A stretch of 64,000 bases of DNA. It comes from Flavobacterium sp. Leaf82. Lineage in GTDB: Bacteria; Bacteroidota; Bacteroidia; Flavobacteriales; Flavobacteriaceae. The first letter of the stretch is position 1; each line of letters opens with the position of its first letter. The notes under the pieces are model-generated. The model had not been told where the DNA came from. It worked only from the letters and a program-made list of their open reading frames with translations, and made no database searches. Positions 25,888 through 34,096 of the stretch are shown here, in pieces. Position numbers and translations under genes: made by a program. The stretch lies in the NCBI RefSeq assembly GCF_001422725.1, contig NZ_LMMA01000012.1:366967-430966 (forward strand), read 5' to 3'.

Positions 25888-25910
25888 CATCGTTATTATA
25901 TTTTATCAGA

Positions 25911-26267
25911 ATGGCATTAATTAGTGATTTGACCACCAAAGTATTATTTGAAACCGAAAAAGGATACAGTTATCAATGTGATTTGACTAATAGTATAATT
26001 ATCAATTTTGTTGATACGGTGTCAAGTTATAAAATCCATGATTTTTTGATTTTTCAAAGAAAGGTTAATAGCGTTGACATTCTCAATATGCTTTATGACT
26101 TATCTGATCAATCAGACGCACAGTTGATTGAAACTACTAAAAGAAATTTTTCCAGAAATCTTACTATCTGCGAAATAGTTCAGTTACGAGATTTATTAAA
26201 CGGAACAAAATTTACCCTCACTTTACATTCTTTGCTTTGCAATACTCTCAATGTAGAGCTTATTTAG
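25911..26267 (+). CDS. Conserved-looking hypothetical protein (118 aa)
   Basis: The product is soluble, mixed alpha/beta, with no signal peptide or membrane segment. I do not recognise a family. Visible blocks include FETEKGYSYQCDLTNSI and CEIVQLRDLLNG. It has a good promoter and lies 88 bases upstream of ferritin on the same strand, so the two could be read together, although an obvious shared regulatory site (such as a Fur box) was not seen. Confidence 0.6.
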   Translation: MALISDLTTKVLFETEKGYSYQCDLTNSIIINFVDTVSSYKIHDFLIFQRKVNSVDILNMLYDLSDQSDAQLIETTKRNFSRNLTICEIVQLRDLLNGTKFTLTLHSLLCNTLNVELI

Positions 26268-26355
26268 ATTCTTACTTAGATTAAATCCAAATTTTAAGGC
26301 ATTTAGAGCTGCCTTGTATAATTTTTGTAATTTTACATAGATAAAAACAAAGGTT

Positions 26356-26874
26356 ATGAAAGATTTACTAAGAACGAGTACTTCATTAGTTGAAGGAATA
26401 GAAAATATATTGAACTTACAGGCAAAAATAGAAAGCGACGCTTCTAATAAATATTTAGCTATGGCTGCATGGTTAGATAGAAATGGTTTTGACAATACAG
26501 CATCTTATTTGTACAAGCAAGCCGAAGAAGAAAGAGAGCATTTTCTAAAAGTTTTCAAATATATTACAGATATGGGAGGGATTGCAGTTACGCCATCTGT
26601 TCCGGAAGTGCAGCAGGAATTTGCTTCTTTTAAAGAAGTATTTGAAATTGCTTTGCAAAACGAAATTGCAGTTACACAAGCGATTAATAGAGTAATTGCA
26701 AAATGTAGAGCTGAGAATGATTATGCTACAGAAGATTTTATGATGTGGTATGTAGCTGAGCAAAGAGAAGAAGAGAAAAATGCAAGAAGAGCTTTAGAGC
26801 TTTTTGAACTAATCAACGCAAACGAAGCTGACGGAAAATTTCAATTGGATGTTCAGATTTCAAAAATCGGATAA
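26356..26874 (+). CDS. Ferritin (iron storage)
   Basis: The 172-residue protein is a bacterial ferritin of the FtnA type. It oxidises ferrous iron at a di-iron centre and stores the mineral in a 24-mer cage. Ferroxidase ligands are visible in EEEREHF (the E-x-x-H motif) and in the last helix-pair region (VAEQREEEKNARRAL). The length is normal. It ends at a perfect hairpin. There is no heme-binding Met pattern as in bacterioferritin. Confidence 0.92.
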   Translation: MKDLLRTSTSLVEGIENILNLQAKIESDASNKYLAMAAWLDRNGFDNTASYLYKQAEEEREHFLKVFKYITDMGGIAVTPSVPEVQQEFASFKEVFEIALQNEIAVTQAINRVIAKCRAENDYATEDFMMWYVAEQREEEKNARRALELFELINANEADGKFQLDVQISKIG

Positions 26875-26896
26875 ATATCGATTTATTATATAAAAA

Positions 26897-26930
26897 CAAA
26901 GCCCTTAATATTTATTAAGGGCTTTGTTTT
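26897..26930. terminator. Intrinsic terminator between ferritin and pepP
   Basis: ACAAAGCCCTTAATA pairs with TATTAAGGGCTTTGT around TT, flanked by A- and T-runs. It serves the two convergent genes. Confidence 0.88.
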
Positions 26931-26943
26931 TTATCATGATTTA

Positions 26944-28236
26944 TTATTGATTCATTAAGCTTTCGATTTCATCAACCTCAATCGGGATATTGCGCATTAG
27001 GTTAAAAGGTTCTCCTTTTTCCTGAACCACAACGTTATCTTCTAAACGAATCCCAAATTTCTCATTCGGAATATAAATTCCAGGTTCAACCGTAAAAACC
27101 ATATTGGCTTTCATAGGTTCGTGAAGCAAACCGTAATCGTGCGTATCAAGACCCATGTGGTGAGAAGTTCCGTGCATGAAATATTTTTTGTAAGCTGGCC
27201 ATTCCGGGTTTTCGTTCTGAACGTCGGCTTTGTCTAATAAACCTAAACCAAGAAGTTCAGATGTAATGATTTTACCCACTTCAATATGATATTGTTTCCA
27301 AAGCGTTCCTGGAGCCAACATTTTTGTAGCTTCATTTTTTACGTTCAAAACAGCATTGTAAACCGCTTTTTGACGATCTGAGAATTTTCCCGAAACCGGA
27401 ATTGTTCTCGTCATATCGCTGGAATAATTTGCATATTCTGCCGCAACATCCAATAAAATTAAATCTCCGGCTTTACATTGCTGATTATTTTCGATATAAT
27501 GCAAAACATTCGCATTATTTCCCGAAGCAATAATTGGCGTGTAAGCAAAACCTTTAGAACGATTACGGATGAATTCGTGAACCAATTCGGCTTCGATTTC
27601 ATATTCAGTAACATTTGGTTTCACAAACGACAATAATCTACGGAAACCTTTCTCAGTAATATCACAAGCTTGCTGAATCAAATCAATCTCTTCGCTTTCT
27701 TTTACAGAACGAATGCGTTGCAGGATTGGGTTGCTTTTTGCGACATTATGTGCTGGATAACGTTCTTTCCACCATTTTACAAAACGAGCTTCGCGAGTTT
27801 CAGTTTCTACTGTTGCGCGATAATGTTCGTTTGTGTTAATGTACATTGTATCTGCATACGTCATCATTTCGTTCAAAACTTTATGAAAATCCTGCAACCA
27901 ATAAACCGTTCTAATTCCCGAAACCTGAAAAGCACGTTCTTTGCTTAGTTTTTCGCCTTCCCAAACCGCGATATGATCGTTAGTTTCTTTCAGGAAAAGA
28001 ATTTCTTTTTGGTTCTCATAAGGCGCATCCGGAAACAAAAGCAAAATACTTTCTTCCTGATCAACACCGCTTAGATAAAAAATATCTCTGTGTTGAGCAA
28101 ATGGCAAAGTACTATCTGCACTAACCGGGTAAATGTCATTTGAATTAAAAACGGCAACCGAATTAGGTTTCATTTCTGCCGTGAATTTTCTGCGATTTTT
28201 TACAAAAAGAGCGCTGTTTATTTGATGATATTTCAT
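26944..28236 (-). CDS. pepP: Xaa-Pro aminopeptidase (M24B, PepP-like)
   Basis: The 430-residue enzyme removes N-terminal residues before proline. It has the N-terminal aminopeptidase P domain and the M24 pita-bread catalytic domain with five metal ligands: Asp in LILLDVAAEY and SSDMTRTIPVSG, His in GTSHHMGLDTHD, Glu in FTVEPGIY and Glu in GIRLEDNVVV. Length and motif order match cytosolic PepP. The gene is alone, convergent with ferritin. The spacer upstream, 28237-28911, is made of palindromes and repeats, so its promoter is not clear. Confidence 0.93.
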   Translation of the reverse strand: MKYHQINSALFVKNRRKFTAEMKPNSVAVFNSNDIYPVSADSTLPFAQHRDIFYLSGVDQEESILLLFPDAPYENQKEILFLKETNDHIAVWEGEKLSKERAFQVSGIRTVYWLQDFHKVLNEMMTYADTMYINTNEHYRATVETETREARFVKWWKERYPAHNVAKSNPILQRIRSVKESEEIDLIQQACDITEKGFRRLLSFVKPNVTEYEIEAELVHEFIRNRSKGFAYTPIIASGNNANVLHYIENNQQCKAGDLILLDVAAEYANYSSDMTRTIPVSGKFSDRQKAVYNAVLNVKNEATKMLAPGTLWKQYHIEVGKIITSELLGLGLLDKADVQNENPEWPAYKKYFMHGTSHHMGLDTHDYGLLHEPMKANMVFTVEPGIYIPNEKFGIRLEDNVVVQEKGEPFNLMRNIPIEVDEIESLMNQ

Positions 28237-28382
28237 AATAATGTGAGTTTTGAACTTCGAATTTCAAAATTACTAATTTTTAGAGAATGGCATAAGATTG
28301 CTTTATTAAAGTTTTCTTATTTGTTTGAGATTTCTTCTCTCACAGATTTTAGGGATTAAAAGACGAAGAATCTCCGCAAAGT

Positions 28383-28800
28383 AAACCTGACAGGTTTTAA
28401 AAACCTGTCAGGTTTGGCGCAAATCGTTTTTTACACAATATTTTCATTTCGATCCCGAAGCTTCGGGATCGAAATGAAAACATTGAGAAAATCTCAGAAC
28501 CTTAAAACCTCAATAATGGCATGTCCCTCCGGGTCTGGCAATCATGAGTGTTTAAAACCTGTTGCTCTGAAAGAGCCTTAGCAATAGCATGGTGCGAAGC
28601 GCTATGAGCGAAAAACGATTGTAATTTTAAGCCCTGTAAGGGCGGAAGTCTAATTTCAAAAAACACGTTCATCATATTTTACATGATGTTCATCTGAAAA
28701 ACAACATTTTCTTTTGCCCTTTCAGGGCAATTTTTGCTTGTGATTTAATTCGTAGTGCGCTGCACTACGCTATTGCATTTTAGGGCTTTCAGCCCATTTT
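28383..28800. repeat. Cluster of palindromic repeats (REP-like spacer)
   Basis: The spacer holds a series of hairpins. AAACCTGACAGGTTTT and its inverse lie at 28383-28415. A perfect 40-bp palindrome lies at 28441-28480, with centre GATCCCGAAGCTTCGGGATC. Shorter ones follow: GCTCTGAAAGAGC (about 28564), GCCCTGTAAGGGC (about 28632), GCCCTTTCAGGGC (about 28717), CGTAGTGCGCTGCACTACG (about 28751) and GGGCTTTCAGCCC (about 28783). No open frame of note lies within. Such units are dispersed in flavobacterial genomes. Confidence 0.78.
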
Positions 28801-28854
28801 AAAAGTTTTGGATACTATAGATTTGCAATTCGTGCTTGCAAAAACAAACCATAA

Positions 28855-28887
28855 AAAAAACCGAAGCCACTAAAACTTCGGTTTTTT
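28855..28887. terminator. Intrinsic terminator (CCGAAG-type stem)
   Basis: AAAAAACCGAAG and CTTCGGTTTTTT pair around CCACTAAAA. It ends the minus-strand XRE gene. The same stem core recurs at 34297 and 37129. Confidence 0.85.
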
Positions 28888-28911
28888 CTATAAATATATC
28901 TTTCGTAGAAA

Positions 28912-29316
28912 TTATTTCTCGCTCAATAACTTCTCTAAAAGAGCAACTTTTTCTTTTTCAGCTTCAACCAATCTTTCATAAAGTTTTTCATTTTTATCAA
29001 AAGCTTCAAGAAGTTTGTCTAACGGATTAAATGTGCAATGATTATTTTTTATAGAAGAAGCATCGTTATGATAAGTATTCCCCATAATATTAAAAACAGC
29101 TTCTTCAGAAAAATTCCTTATTACTTCGGCAGGAACACCCAAAACTTCGGCAATTGCTTTTAGTTTCTCTTCATCAACGCTTTCGCTTCCTTCAATACTC
29201 GAAATAGTTTGTTGACTTACGCCAATAGCAATCGCAAGAGCTTCTTGCTTCATGTCTCTAAGTTCTCTGATTCGGCTAATGTTTCTGCCTATGTGTTTTG
29301 GTTTCGCTGTGCTCAT
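28912..29316 (-). CDS. XRE-family helix-turn-helix regulator
   Basis: The 134-residue protein has an N-terminal Cro/C1-type HTH at residues ~10-65 (ISRIRELRDMKQEALAIAIGVSQQTISSIEG). A C-terminal charged helical tail of about 35 residues (DKNEKLYERLVEAEKEKVALLEKLL) is likely a coiled-coil dimerisation helix. There is no peptidase or toxin-antitoxin domain. The gene is alone; its target is unknown. HTH proteins of this shape are abundant in flavobacteria. Confidence 0.88.
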   Translation of the reverse strand: MSTAKPKHIGRNISRIRELRDMKQEALAIAIGVSQQTISSIEGSESVDEEKLKAIAEVLGVPAEVIRNFSEEAVFNIMGNTYHNDASSIKNNHCTFNPLDKLLEAFDKNEKLYERLVEAEKEKVALLEKLLSEK

Positions 29317-29617
29317 GATTCAAAGATATTTAAAATTCTTTTTATATTTTTTGATTTGGTAGAAAACAAGCCTGAGTTTGTGAGATACATTTTGTAAATT
29401 GTTTTCAGGATTGCAAAAATACAATTTTTCTGACGATTGTTGCGCGTATGATTTCCTTTCGTCGAAAAGACAAGATTGTGTAATATTGCATAATCTTAAA
29501 AATAAAGATTTATTAATAATGAAGTTTCGAATTTTGGTTACAACAGATTAATCCTTTAAAATCATATAATCTGTGGCATAAAAAAGCAAAGCAATTCGTT
29601 TCAATAAAAAAATAAAA
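29317..29617. other. Spacer with no recognised feature
   Basis: The spacer between the divergent XRE gene and the beta-helix gene has no open frame of note, no clear promoter pair and no strong hairpin. I see only AT-rich sequence. Confidence 0.5.
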
Positions 29618-30973
29618 ATGCATAATTCAGCTTTCAAATTAATTACAATAAAAGAAGTCAAAGCCCAATATCCTTTTTTAACAGATCATGAAGGATTTGA
29701 TTATTTTGACGAATGGAACGATGAAGATTTCTTTATTGTTGCAAACGAAGATGTAATCTTTGAAGGTAATTTCTACTTAGATCTTTATGAAGAAAAAGAA
29801 AAGAAATGGCTTTCGAATATCTTAAATCTACCATTAAAAGAAATTGATTTAATACGAATTGAAGGAATTCTCATAAACGGAAATTTCACAACAAACGGAA
29901 CCATTATAAATGCCGAAGGAGATTATGGACCGTATGTTTACATTAACGGAAATGTGACTTGCCAAAGTTTATTATTAGGCGGTTCGTATATAGAAATACA
30001 AGGAAATATAAAAGCCAAAGAAGTGGTAATGACATCGTATAATCACGGAAATTTTAAATGTTCCGGCATTATAGATTCTCCCGTTTTTATAGTCGAAGAT
30101 CATTACACGACGTTTGCAGAGCGAAAAAATGATTTGTTTTATTATAATGATAAAACAGATGAAGTAAATCCAAAAAACGAGTGCACATATGATGCCGATT
30201 CTGGCGAAGATATTATCTCTATCGAATTGCGCAAACATCTTGATAACCAGTTAATAGAGACTTTCGAAGAATTGAAACGGGAATTAGAATTTGGAGAATT
30301 AATTTTAAAGCAAAATAATCCTTCTGCAAAAAGTTATGAATATTGGCGGGACCGCGTTTTATCAAATTATAGGGATCTTAAACTGGTTCCTAAAGAATTT
30401 AAAACCGAAGAACTTTGTAATCTGGCCTTAAATACTACTTATCATGCTTTACCATTTATTAATCAGAACTTAATAACTCCCGAATTCTGCGATAAATTAG
30501 TTAGCAAAGATGGTTTTGCAATTCAGGTTATTCCTGATGAGTTTATAACGAAAGAACTTTGTTTTAAAGCCGCTGAAAATGGAACAGCGCTACGATTAAT
30601 TCCAGAGGAATATTATTCTGAAGAACTGATTTTGTCGGTTTTCAAGAACGGAAAACATCAACCGGATATCAATGATGTTCCTTCTGAATTTATTACCAAA
30701 AGTTTACTCGTAGAATATGTAAAATTAGGTAAAGGATTATGGCTTGATAAAGCCTGCAAAGAAAACGGAATTGATAAAGTAGAGATTTTAAAACGAGTAA
30801 TTGATTCCGGGATTCAATATTTGGATACTGTGTTTGGAAATCATTTTAGTGCCGAAGTTGTTGATTATGCTGCTTCTATTTATAATAATGAAGAAAATAA
30901 ACCGGAATGGAATAATTATGTCCAGAAATGCAAAGTGAAATTTGAACGTCTTGGTTTGAACCATTTTCTTTAA
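29618..30973 (+). CDS. Beta-helix (bactofilin-like) plus DUF4116-like repeat protein
   Basis: The 451-residue product has no signal peptide. At residues ~60-160 there are short strand repeats with IEGILINGNFTTNGTIINAEG and NGNVTCQSLLLGG, a polymer-forming beta-helix pattern as in bactofilins. Residues ~250-365 hold about five ~23-residue units of the form (V/I)P-x-EF-xT-x-(E)-LC: VPKEFKTEELCNLAL, NQNLITPEFCDKLV, IPDEFITKELCFKA, IPEEYYSEELILS and VPSEFITKSLLVEY. This matches DUF4116-like repeats. The combination is unusual. The function is unknown; binding and scaffold roles are possible. An NTF2-like gene follows after 24 bases and is probably in the same operon. Confidence 0.65.
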   Translation: MHNSAFKLITIKEVKAQYPFLTDHEGFDYFDEWNDEDFFIVANEDVIFEGNFYLDLYEEKEKKWLSNILNLPLKEIDLIRIEGILINGNFTTNGTIINAEGDYGPYVYINGNVTCQSLLLGGSYIEIQGNIKAKEVVMTSYNHGNFKCSGIIDSPVFIVEDHYTTFAERKNDLFYYNDKTDEVNPKNECTYDADSGEDIISIELRKHLDNQLIETFEELKRELEFGELILKQNNPSAKSYEYWRDRVLSNYRDLKLVPKEFKTEELCNLALNTTYHALPFINQNLITPEFCDKLVSKDGFAIQVIPDEFITKELCFKAAENGTALRLIPEEYYSEELILSVFKNGKHQPDINDVPSEFITKSLLVEYVKLGKGLWLDKACKENGIDKVEILKRVIDSGIQYLDTVFGNHFSAEVVDYAASIYNNEENKPEWNNYVQKCKVKFERLGLNHFL

Positions 30974-30997
30974 TCAAACTTAAAACAATATTATATT

Positions 30998-31375
30998 ATG
31001 ATTGATAGAGAAAGAATAATTAAGAATTATGTTGAAGGTTACAATCAATTTGATATTGATAAAATGACAACTGATTTTAGTAAGGATATTATTTTTGAAA
31101 ACATTCAGAACGGTGAAGTAAATATGACTTTAAACGGATTAAATGAATTTAAAGAACAAGCAGAAAATGCAAAAGCCTATTTTTCGAAAAGAACGCAGGT
31201 AATTACAGCATTCAGTCATTTTGAATCAAAAACTGAGATAGAAATTGACTATCATGCTATTTTAGGAATGGATTTTCCTAACGGAATGAAAACCGGAGAA
31301 GAATTAAACTTGAAAGGAAAATCTGTTTTTGAATTTTTAGATAATAAAATTTCAAAATTAAGTGATGTAAGCTAG
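30998..31375 (+). CDS. NTF2-like (SnoaL-type) protein
   Basis: The 125-residue protein has the N-terminal pattern of the SnoaL/NTF2-like fold: a helix with RIIKNYVEGYNQFDIDKMTTDFSKDIIFEN, then strands with VNMTLNGLNEFKEQAENA and EIEIDYHAIL. Members are small binding domains or isomerases. No catalytic residue set can be assigned. It lies 24 bases after the beta-helix gene and ends at a hairpin. Confidence 0.75.
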   Translation: MIDRERIIKNYVEGYNQFDIDKMTTDFSKDIIFENIQNGEVNMTLNGLNEFKEQAENAKAYFSKRTQVITAFSHFESKTEIEIDYHAILGMDFPNGMKTGEELNLKGKSVFEFLDNKISKLSDVS

Positions 31376-31413
31376 TTATAAGTAAGCCTTTCAGCGATGA
31401 AAAAATGAATATA

Positions 31414-31443
31414 AAAAACTGCTATTGATAAGATAGCAGTTTT
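31414..31443. terminator. Intrinsic terminator between convergent genes
   Basis: AAAACTGCTAT pairs with ATAGCAGTTTT around TGATAAG. It can serve both the NTF2-like gene and the minus-strand peptide genes. Confidence 0.8.
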
Positions 31444-31456
31444 AATAAATTGATGA

Positions 31457-31642
31457 CTATGTTGCTCCGTATTCCATACAAGTACTATTTGTTGATGTTT
31501 TGTATAAATACCAACCACATGAGTTTATGGTGTAAAAAGTGACTTCTTGTCCATTACATAGCGGCCATGTATAGCAAGGTGCACCAGTACCGCCGTGAAT
31601 CGATTTCAATTCTTCTTTTGATAATTTTTGGAAATTTTTCAT
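31457..31642 (-). CDS. Double-glycine leader peptide 1 (61 aa)
   Basis: The peptide starts MKNFQKLSKEELKSIHGG, a typical ComC/bacteriocin-type leader: a helical leader with LSKEEL, then Gly-Gly at positions 17-18, where a C39 peptidase-ABC exporter would cut. The predicted core is 43 residues with four Cys (GAPCYTWPLC, then NSCGW, and STCMEYG), likely in two disulfides. No exporter is in the window. It forms a tandem with a second paralogue 50 bases upstream and is presumably co-transcribed with it. It lies on the strand opposite the LytTR gene. It may be a bacteriocin or signal peptide; function is inferred from the leader only. Confidence 0.75.
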   Translation of the reverse strand: MKNFQKLSKEELKSIHGGTGAPCYTWPLCNGQEVTFYTINSCGWYLYKTSTNSTCMEYGAT

Positions 31643-31692
31643 AGGTAATTTGTTTTGTTGGTAGTAATTTTAATTAATCAATGATTATAGTA

Positions 31693-31872
31693 TTATGCTG
31701 CATATTCCATACAGATACTATTTGTTGATGTTTTGTATAAATACCAACCACATGAGTTTCTTCCGTAATAAGTAACTTCTTCGCTACCACATAACGGATA
31801 GGTTGCACAGTTTCCAGTGCCACCATTAATCGATTTCAATTCTTCTTTTGATAATTTTTGGAAATTTTTCAT
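31693..31872 (-). CDS. Double-glycine leader peptide 2 (59 aa)
   Basis: This frame encodes a peptide with the leader MKNFQKLSKEELKSINGG, one residue different from its tandem neighbour (His16 to Asn). The core also has four Cys (GNCATYPLC, NSCGW, SICMEYAA) and the identical block SCGWYLYKTSTNS. The DNA of leader and C-terminal parts is almost identical to the other copy while the middle has diverged, so the two arose by tandem duplication and then diversified. It is probably the first gene of the pair. Confidence 0.75.
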   Translation of the reverse strand: MKNFQKLSKEELKSINGGTGNCATYPLCGSEEVTYYGRNSCGWYLYKTSTNSICMEYAA

Positions 31873-31936
31873 AAGTAATTTGTTTTTTGGGTTTTCCTAC
31901 TCTATAAGTTTTTCGGATACGACTTTGATAAAAATA

Positions 31937-31964
31937 CAAATTATTTTTAAATAAATACTTACAA
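31937..31964 (-). promoter_or_regulatory. Putative promoter of the tandem peptide genes
   Basis: On the minus strand TTG (31964-31962) is followed after 18 bases by TAATTTG, which is one base shorter than TAnnTTTG. The leader to the first ATG would be about 65 bases. Confidence 0.4.
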
Positions 31965-32166
31965 AAAACAGGTCATGCTATTTTATTGATTCTTTAAGAA
32001 TCTGTAATCTTCTTGTTTCTTTTAAGATGAATTCGATGTAATTTCTTTCTTTTTGTGTTTTATTATGATGATTGATCTTGAAAATAAGTAAAAAACTAGT
32101 GGATCTTACTTGAAATAAGTTAGATTAAAGTCTAATATTGTATAATAATAATTGCTTTAAGAAAAA

Positions 32167-32907
32167 ATGAAACAACTAAACATATCCATAAAACACAATC
32201 TAATAATAGGTTTAGGTATTGCGTTATGGATTTTTGTTTTTGCTTTTGTAATAAAACCTTTTGATGACGGAACTTTAGATTTCAGGTCCTGGCTTTTTAT
32301 GAGTATTGGCTTTAGTTCTATGGCATTTTTGTGTTATGGCATTGTTGCCGTTGTTCAAAAAAGAGTTTATGAAAAAATCTCAAAATGGAATTTAAAGTTT
32401 GAAGCAATTAGTTTAATATTCTTTTATCTAATTTATTTAATTGCCGTTTATACCTATTATAAAAGTCCAATTTTAAACGGAGGATATAGTTTTACAGCGT
32501 TCTTTATCATCATATTTATAAAAGTTGCTTTGATCTTAACTCCTGTAATTATTCTGGCAAGAAGATATTTGATTAAACTGATTCCGCTGCAAGATGATAT
32601 TTTGACATTTAAAGGAGATAATAAATTAGACATTCTAAAAATCAACAAACAAGATTTGGTTTGTATTTCTAACGCTCAAAATTATGTTGAGATTTTTTAT
32701 GTCGAAAACGGCAAACTCACATCAAAACTTATTCGGACTTCGCTCAAAAAACTTCAGGACGATTTTGGAATTTTAGTTCAAATACATCGTTCTCATTTAA
32801 TAAATCCTATACATTTTAAGTCCTGGCGCAATCAAAATACTATTATTCTGACTCAAATAGAACTTCCGGTTTCTAAAAATTACAAAGAAGCTTTATTGGT
32901 ATTATAA
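32167..32907 (+). CDS. Membrane-bound LytTR-family DNA-binding protein
   Basis: The 246-residue protein has four predicted membrane segments in residues ~10-130 (IGLGIALWIFVFAFVI, SIGFSSMAFLCYGIVAVV, IFFYLIYLIAVYTY, IFIKVALILTPVIIL). A C-terminal LytTR DNA-binding domain follows at ~150-246 (ISNAQNYVEIFYVENGK, IRTSLKKLQDDF, QIHRSHLINP). LytTR regulators bind two direct repeats on one face of the helix, and just such a site starts at the base after this gene's stop (32908). No separate kinase is near. The sensor is presumably the membrane half. It is divergent from the double-glycine peptide genes. Confidence 0.88.
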   Translation: MKQLNISIKHNLIIGLGIALWIFVFAFVIKPFDDGTLDFRSWLFMSIGFSSMAFLCYGIVAVVQKRVYEKISKWNLKFEAISLIFFYLIYLIAVYTYYKSPILNGGYSFTAFFIIIFIKVALILTPVIILARRYLIKLIPLQDDILTFKGDNKLDILKINKQDLVCISNAQNYVEIFYVENGKLTSKLIRTSLKKLQDDFGILVQIHRSHLINPIHFKSWRNQNTIILTQIELPVSKNYKEALLVL

Positions 32908-32937
32908 TTTCGTACCTAAAATCGATACTTTCGTACC
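32908..32937 (+). promoter_or_regulatory. LytTR-type direct-repeat operator
   Basis: TTTCGTACC occurs at 32908-32916 and again at 32929-32937, an exact 9-bp repeat with a 12-base spacer (21 bp centre to centre, two helical turns). This is the geometry known for LytTR sites. It lies directly after the LytTR gene and before the -7 box of the next gene. Confidence 0.75.
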
Positions 32938-32976
32938 AAAGTCAATAAATTAGGCGTTTAAGAAAGATTCTGAGAG

Positions 32977-32984
32977 TAGTTTTG
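32977..32984 (+). promoter_or_regulatory. -7 element (TAGTTTTG) of the 190-aa membrane gene
   Basis: TAGTTTTG fits TAnnTTTG. There is no TTG at -33; the LytTR-type repeats lie just upstream of that point, which fits activator-dependent use. Confidence 0.55.
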
Positions 32985-33007
32985 TTCATCAATTTTAAAA
33001 ATAAATT

Positions 33008-33580
33008 ATGAAATCAAAACACATTTGCCTTGCCGGATTATTATTTTTTGTTACCAGTTATTTATTCTTTTCCAATCTTTTGCCGGACTTTCAACAACCA
33101 ATCGATTTTGCACATTGGTTTAACCTTATTGGCGCTTGTTTATTATTGTCGTTTAATGACGTGTTTCCTAAAAACAGATTAAATTCTGTAGCTTCAATTC
33201 TAACAACTTTAGGCGTTATTGCACATATTGGTCTTTGTACGATCGATTTTATAATGTGGAGTTTTGGTAATAATGAATTTGCCAAACAAGAACTAAGTAA
33301 TCAGATTCGTAATACACCATCAATCTTTTGTCCATTTATTGTTGTTGGTCCTTCGTTGCTCTTTATTGGATTGGCAATGCACGCGGTCAATTTTATAAAA
33401 ACTAATTTTATAAGTTCAATCATGGTTGTTGTAAGTGCACCAGCAATTGGTTTTTCATTTTTTATATTAAAAAACGGAGTTTATATGTTGTTAAGTTGTG
33501 TAGTTTTTTCTCTGGGATTGGGTTTATTATTGTATAGAAATGAAGCTGAAAAAGTATTGCATAAACAAAACAAGTTGTAA
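33008..33580 (+). CDS. Membrane protein of unknown function, likely LytTR target
   Basis: The 190-residue protein has about six hydrophobic segments (LAGLLFFVTSYLFF, WFNLIGACLLLSF, ILTTLGVIAHIGLC, FIVVGPSLLFIGLAM, IMVVVSAPAIGFSFF, MLLSCVVFSLGLGLLL). It has no motif that I can assign; the overall look is of a DUF998- or DUF4386-like small membrane protein. It lies downstream of a LytTR gene with a LytTR-type operator between, so it is probably regulated by that protein. Confidence 0.7.
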   Translation: MKSKHICLAGLLFFVTSYLFFSNLLPDFQQPIDFAHWFNLIGACLLLSFNDVFPKNRLNSVASILTTLGVIAHIGLCTIDFIMWSFGNNEFAKQELSNQIRNTPSIFCPFIVVGPSLLFIGLAMHAVNFIKTNFISSIMVVVSAPAIGFSFFILKNGVYMLLSCVVFSLGLGLLLYRNEAEKVLHKQNKL

Positions 33581-33647
33581 AATTGTAGGTTTTGTTTTAA
33601 TTCGTATTTTCGTTTGATCAAAAACATAATAGTCTAAATTAAACCAA

Positions 33648-34019
33648 TTGAAAAACTGTATTAAATATCTTCTTTCGCTCTTTCTGGCTTTTGTCGTGAT
33701 TGCAAATGATGGTACAGTAGATTTTCAAACAAAATCAGCAGATTATTATCAATCTTCATTTGTGATTTTAAGGAGAGAATTAAATTTCAGGACTTCTCGC
33801 TTTTACATTTACAAGCAACTAAAAGATGGAGTTTCAGGTTCGTTTTTAATTCCTGTAATTTATCTTCAGCTAAAAGATGTTTGTAATCTTCAGGTTCGAA
33901 CTGTTCAGAAATTGCAAAAACTTCTTTATCAAAACTTACATTCATTTATGAGACAATCTGTGTTCATGAATGAAATTATAACTTCAAACAATTTCTACAA
34001 AAGTTTATACAGCGCTTAG
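33648..34019 (+). CDS. Small exported or membrane-anchored protein (123 aa), TTG start
   Basis: The frame starts at TTG (33648) and encodes a hydrophobic N-terminus (MKNCIKYLLSLFLAFVVI) followed by a soluble part with several basic residues (RRELNFRTSRFYIYK). It has no motif that I recognise. It lies 67 bases after the membrane gene and 77 before a 59-residue gene on the same strand, so the three may be one transcript. It could be a short-lived or accessory protein. The start codon is not certain. Confidence 0.45.
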   Translation: MKNCIKYLLSLFLAFVVIANDGTVDFQTKSADYYQSSFVILRRELNFRTSRFYIYKQLKDGVSGSFLIPVIYLQLKDVCNLQVRTVQKLQKLLYQNLHSFMRQSVFMNEIITSNNFYKSLYSA

Positions 34020-34096
34020 AGAATTCTTTTCTAAGTATTTATGCTTTTCAAGGCATAAGGTGATACAATAATGTCTAATCATTTATCATTTTCAAA

